Shown here: piece by piece, positions 61,500 to 64,000 of the stretch
How positions within the stretch are numbered: the stretch's first letter is position 1
How the letters are laid out: each line of letters opens with the position of its first letter
NCBI GenBank assembly: GCA_017407325.1
Contig: JAFQWV010000009.1
Coordinates: forward strand, 1-64,000
DNA length: 64,000 bases
DNA from: Clostridia bacterium
GTDB taxonomy: Bacteria > Bacillota > Clostridia > Christensenellales > Borkfalkiaceae
Direction: 5' to 3'
Made by a program: the position numbers and the translations under genes
Notes under the pieces: generated by a model
Database searches by the model: none
What the model saw: the letters and a program-made list of their open reading frames with translations, nothing else
What the model was told of the DNA's origin: nothing

Positions 61500-61580
61500 T
61501 AGGAACCGCTCAGAACGGGCTTTTTAAGTGTGTAATTTTTGCACCGCCTTGATTATTTTGGCGAGATTGGACAGGGAGGT
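61500..61580 (+). promoter_or_regulatory. Putative ribosomal L21 leader
   Basis: A structured leader directly after the promoter and before rplU: paired GGAACCG...CGGGCTTTTTAAG-type and CGCC...GGCG segments (61505-61573). Firmicutes have an L21 leader RNA at this place; the match here is by position and visible pairing, so the family assignment is tentative. It carries the GGGAGG Shine-Dalgarno at its 3' end. Confidence 0.55.
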
Positions 61581-61590
61581 AAAATTCAAA

Positions 61591-61899
61591 ATGTACGCTA
61601 TCATTGAAAACGGAGGAAAGCAATACAAAGTAGAAAAGGACCAAGTCGTTAAGTTTGAAAAGATTAAGGCAAACGTTGGCGATAAGGTAGAATTCGAAGT
61701 ATTACTCGTTTCTGACGAAAATGGTGTTAAGGTTGGTAGTGACGCAAAATCTTTCAAAGTAGTTGGCGAAGTATTAGAACAATCTAAACTTAAGAAAATT
61801 ATTGTATTTAAGTACAAAGCTAAGAAAAACGAAAGAAAGAAACAAGGTCATAGACAACCATTCACGGCTGTAAAGATTGAATCTATTTCAGCAAACTAA
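61591..61899 (+). CDS. rplU: 50S ribosomal protein L21
   Basis: 102 residues starting [17 protein letters not shown], the L21 signature; the frame extends further upstream (to 61528) but only the ATG at 61591 with GGGAGG upstream is right. C-terminal [22 protein letters not shown] is the 23S rRNA-binding part. First gene of the rplU-rpmA operon. Confidence 0.97.
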   Translation: MYAIIENGGKQYKVEKDQVVKFEKIKANVGDKVEFEVLLVSDENGVKVGSDAKSFKVVGEVLEQSKLKKIIVFKYKAKKNERKKQGHRQPFTAVKIESISAN

Positions 61900-61927
61900 T
61901 TACTATTATTTTTTGGAGGACAATAAG

Positions 61928-62203
61928 ATGTTTTTATTCAGATTATTTGCTCATAAAAAAGGTGTCGGTAGTTCTCGTAACGGTCGTGATAGTGCAGCAA
62001 AACGCTTAGGCGTTAAGCGTGCAGACGGTCAACAAGTTCTTGCCGGTAACATTCTCGTTCGTCAAAGAGGAACGAAAATTCACCCAGGTAACAACGTAGG
62101 TATTGGTAGTGACGATACACTTTTCGCACTTATCGACGGTGTTGTTAAATTTGAAAGAAAGGGCAAAGACAAAAAGCAAGTTAGCGTTTACGCTCAAAAC
62201 TAG
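61928..62203 (+). CDS. rpmA: 50S ribosomal protein L27 with N-terminal extension
   Basis: 91 residues. The start is ATG at 61928 with TTGGAGG upstream, not the earlier frame start at 61877. The N-terminus MFLFRLFA precedes [14 protein letters not shown], the mature L27 start. In Firmicutes such an extension is cut off by the protease Prp; here the cleavage motif LFA/H fits. Prp is normally encoded between rplU and rpmA, but the two genes are here only 28 nt apart, so Prp must be elsewhere or absent. Confidence 0.96.
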   Translation: MFLFRLFAHKKGVGSSRNGRDSAAKRLGVKRADGQQVLAGNILVRQRGTKIHPGNNVGIGSDDTLFALIDGVVKFERKGKDKKQVSVYAQN

Positions 62204-62210
62204 TTAAAAA

Positions 62211-62240
62211 TTCCGTCTCTTTATAAGGGACGGATTTTAT
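62211..62240 (+). terminator. Terminator of rplU-rpmA
   Basis: 9-bp stem CCGTCTCTT/AAGGGACGG with one G.U, loop TAT, then TTTTATTTTT. Confidence 0.85.
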
Positions 62241-62250
62241 TTTTAAGATT

Positions 62251-63066
62251 ATGATTAAATTTGAAAAGGATTTTTTCGATATTGAAAATACGCTGCGCTC
62301 CGGTCAAGTCTTTAGATTTTTTCCTGATGGCGACGGTTTTATCTTGCAGTCTAAAGATTTAGCGTGCTATCTGTATAATGATATAAATTACGTATATATA
62401 GATAGTAACGACGACGAGTATTTTTATAATTATTTTGATTTAGAAACCGATTACTCTAAGCCGTATGAACTGGCGCAAAATTTTGGAAACGAATTTTTAA
62501 AAAATGCAAGTAAAATAGGTAAGGGAATAAGGATTTTAAAGCAAGATAAGTTTGAAGTATTTTATTCGTTTTTAATATCTCAAAATAATAACATACCTCG
62601 AATTAAGCGTGCTATAGAAAGCCTTTCTACGTTATTAGGTAAAAAATTCACAGCGTTTAATAAAGAGTTGTATTCCTTTTTTACTGAAGATAGTTTAAAA
62701 GGAAAAGGCGAAGAATTTTTTAAAAGCATAGGGCTTGGATACAGATCAAAATATTTTGTAAAAAACGCTTCAATCGTTTCAAGAAAATTACTTGAAAGTT
62801 TTGATGATTTAGAAACTGAAAAGCTAAGAAAAAAGCTTTGTGAATTTACGGGTGTAGGTCCTAAGGTGGCAGATTGCATTTCGCTTTTTGGGTATTCAAA
62901 AACGGATAGCTTTCCCGTTGATACTTGGATAGAAAAGGTTTATCGCGAAGAATTTTTTGGAAAAATTTCAGACCGAGAAAAAATATCGAAATATTTTTTA
63001 GATACCTTTAAAGAATATTCAGGCATAATTCAACAATATATGTTTTTTTATAAAAGGCAAAAATAA
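62251..63066 (+). CDS. OGG1-type 8-oxoguanine DNA glycosylase
   Basis: 271 residues, HhH-GPD superfamily with N-terminal OGG1-like domain (IENTLRSGQVFRFFPDG). The helix-hairpin-helix GVGPKVADCISLFGY carries the catalytic Lys and the GPD-type Asp lies in SFPVDTWIEKVY. It excises 8-oxoG opposite C. AT-rich leader with a weak RBS. Flanked by terminators, so monocistronic. Confidence 0.9.
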   Translation: MIKFEKDFFDIENTLRSGQVFRFFPDGDGFILQSKDLACYLYNDINYVYIDSNDDEYFYNYFDLETDYSKPYELAQNFGNEFLKNASKIGKGIRILKQDKFEVFYSFLISQNNNIPRIKRAIESLSTLLGKKFTAFNKELYSFFTEDSLKGKGEEFFKSIGLGYRSKYFVKNASIVSRKLLESFDDLETEKLRKKLCEFTGVGPKVADCISLFGYSKTDSFPVDTWIEKVYREEFFGKISDREKISKYFLDTFKEYSGIIQQYMFFYKRQK

Positions 63067-63098
63067 AAGGTTGGAAAAAATTCCAACCTTAATTTTTT
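63067..63098. terminator. Terminator between convergent ogg and serA
   Basis: 9-bp stem AAGGTTGGA/TCCAACCTT, A-rich loop, then AATTTTTTTA; usable in both directions. Confidence 0.88.
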
Positions 63099-63105
63099 TA
63101 TTAAA

Positions 63106-64000
63106 TTAAATTTCTCTAACTTTGATTACGCCGTCGATTGCGCTAAGTTTTGCCGTATCTTGCTTTTCACCGTCTAAAATTACAACGCCGTATTCGTTTT
63201 TAACAGCAGTTGTGATATTTCCTTTTGCGATAACCTTGATTTCATCAATGCTTGAATCCTTGCAAAGAATAACGGTTCTAACGCCGTTACGGTCAACTTT
63301 AATGCTTGGATAGTTTACAGAATTTACGATATTTCCGTTTTCAATGTAGTCAACCATTTGACTAGCAGCCATAACAGCACAGTTGTCTTCAGCTTCTTCA
63401 GTTGAAGCACCAAGGTGAGGGATGGTTAAAATATTAGCGTGACCAACAACTTTAGCGTTAGGGAAGTCTGTAACGTAGCAAGAAACCTTGCCACTTTCGG
63501 TTGCAGAAATAATATCGTCGTCGTTTACGATTTCGCCACGGCTTGCGTTGATAACCTTAACACCGTCTTTCATAATAGCGATTGTATCTTTATTTATCAA
63601 ACCACGAGTTTCGTTAGTTAGTGGAACGTGTAAAGTAAGATAATCGCACATCTTAAATAGGTCTGATTTGTCGTTTAAGATTGTTACGCCTTCGATTTTT
63701 GCATCTTTAGGAAGGTAAGGGTCGAAACCGATAACGTTCATACCGAGAGCGCAAGCTGACTGAGCAATTTTTCTACCGATTGCACCTAAGCCGTAAACTG
63801 CTAAAGTCTTTCCTAAGATTTCGCATCCACCAAAAGCCTTTTTGCCTTTTTCAACTTGTTCGCCAACTGTTTTTTCACCGTCGGTTAAGCCGTTTGCCCA
63901 GTTGATACCTTGGCAAATCTTTCTAGATGCTAAAAAGAGTGCGCCTAAAACTAATTCTTTAACAGCGTTAGCGTTTGCGCCAGGTGTGTTAAATACAACA
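63106..64000 (-). CDS. serA: D-3-phosphoglycerate dehydrogenase, C-terminal part (cut by window edge)
   Basis: The frame runs from the window edge to a stop at 63106, at least 298 residues; the internal ATG at 63741 is not the start. Substrate region VVFNTPGANANAV, the Rossmann motif VYGLGAIGRKIA, ASRGEIVN and a C-terminal ACT-like domain (KNEYGVVILDGEK...DGVIKVREI). It makes 3-phosphohydroxypyruvate, the first step of serine synthesis. The N-terminus lies outside the window. Confidence 0.92.
   Translation of the reverse strand, partial: VVFNTPGANANAVKELVLGALFLASRKICQGINWANGLTDGEKTVGEQVEKGKKAFGGCEILGKTLAVYGLGAIGRKIAQSACALGMNVIGFDPYLPKDAKIEGVTILNDKSDLFKMCDYLTLHVPLTNETRGLINKDTIAIMKDGVKVINASRGEIVNDDDIISATESGKVSCYVTDFPNAKVVGHANILTIPHLGASTEEAEDNCAVMAASQMVDYIENGNIVNSVNYPSIKVDRNGVRTVILCKDSSIDEIKVIAKGNITTAVKNEYGVVILDGEKQDTAKLSAIDGVIKVREI

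Noticed and set aside
61528..61590. Longer N-terminus of L21
   Set aside because: The added residues have no family support, the region is the RNA leader, and the ATG at 61591 has the SD.
61877..61927. Longer N-terminus of L27
   Set aside because: The region overlaps the end of rplU and contains the SD of the ATG at 61928.

Overview
The window is a gene-dense, AT-rich chromosomal segment from a Firmicutes-type bacterium, most likely an uncultivated gut Clostridia lineage. The evidence is the gene order, the strong Shine-Dalgarno sequences (AGGAGG/GGGGG types), consensus TTGACA-17-TATAAT promoters, use of TTG and GTG starts, and gene sets confined to the spore-forming lineage: yqfC-yqfD, yqzL, whiA, a DUF1385 (YqhQ) domain next to prfA, and an L27 with a Firmicutes-type N-terminal extension. 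The genus cannot be named from this sequence alone.

Layout. 1-300: tRNA-Gly, tRNA-Arg and tRNA-His on the minus strand. 0.4-2.6 kb: a minus-strand group (YfcE-like phosphoesterase, rdgB, a medium-chain dehydrogenase). 2.7-12.3 kb: a plus-strand translation group (rpmE, a DUF1385-prmC fusion, prfA, an aminotransferase, trpS, a DUF5685/degenerate DnaJ pair, rlmD). 12.3-22.5 kb: an accessory stretch of small membrane and orphan proteins, a UDG-like protein, ArsC, an RNA ligase, a ferritin-like protein and an SF2 helicase, with several kinds of extragenic hairpin repeat. 22.6-32.7 kb: a complete de novo UMP operon, pyrB-pyrC-carA-carB-pyrK-pyrD-pyrF-pyrE-bioY. 32.8-40.3 kb: a TPR glycosyltransferase, a solute-binding-like lipid-envelope protein, murB-PHP-whiA, gpsA and an ECF sigma/anti-sigma-like module. 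40.3-42.8 kb: leuS (minus). 43-50 kb: PAP2 phosphatase, then yqfC-yqfD-phoH-pgpH-ybeY-era-yqzL-recO. 50-57.4 kb: a serpin lipoprotein, an FMN riboswitch driving a ribU-tsaE fusion, tsaB, rimI, a hydrolase, a membrane-anchored murF and ddl. 57.4-64 kb: RNase P RNA, a large lipoprotein, a second sigma/anti-sigma module, L21 leader-rplU-rpmA, an OGG1-type glycosylase and the 3' part of serA (minus, cut by the window edge).

Most notable points. (1) The pyr-operon CarA has lost every residue of the glutaminase catalytic set (Cys to Ser, His-Pro-Glu to Tyr-Pro-Asp), although the fold and operon are intact. This suggests an ammonia-dependent carbamoyl-phosphate synthetase in a pyrimidine operon, parallel to animal CPS I. 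(2) Two domain fusions join normally separate neighbours or unrelated functions: DUF1385-PrmC, and RibU-TsaE behind an FMN riboswitch, which would place a tRNA t6A factor under flavin control. (3) MurF, PgpH and the DnaJ-like protein have altered domain architecture. (4) A degenerate intergenic motif (consensus near TCGCGCTATAANCNCNCTTTTA) recurs at about ten sites, always on the plus strand whatever the direction of the flanking genes, and arrays of short hairpins with fixed linkers occur in three places of the accessory region.

No CRISPR array, phage, transposase or integrase gene was seen. Starts were moved from the longest possible frame whenever a clear ribosome binding site pointed to an internal ATG/TTG.
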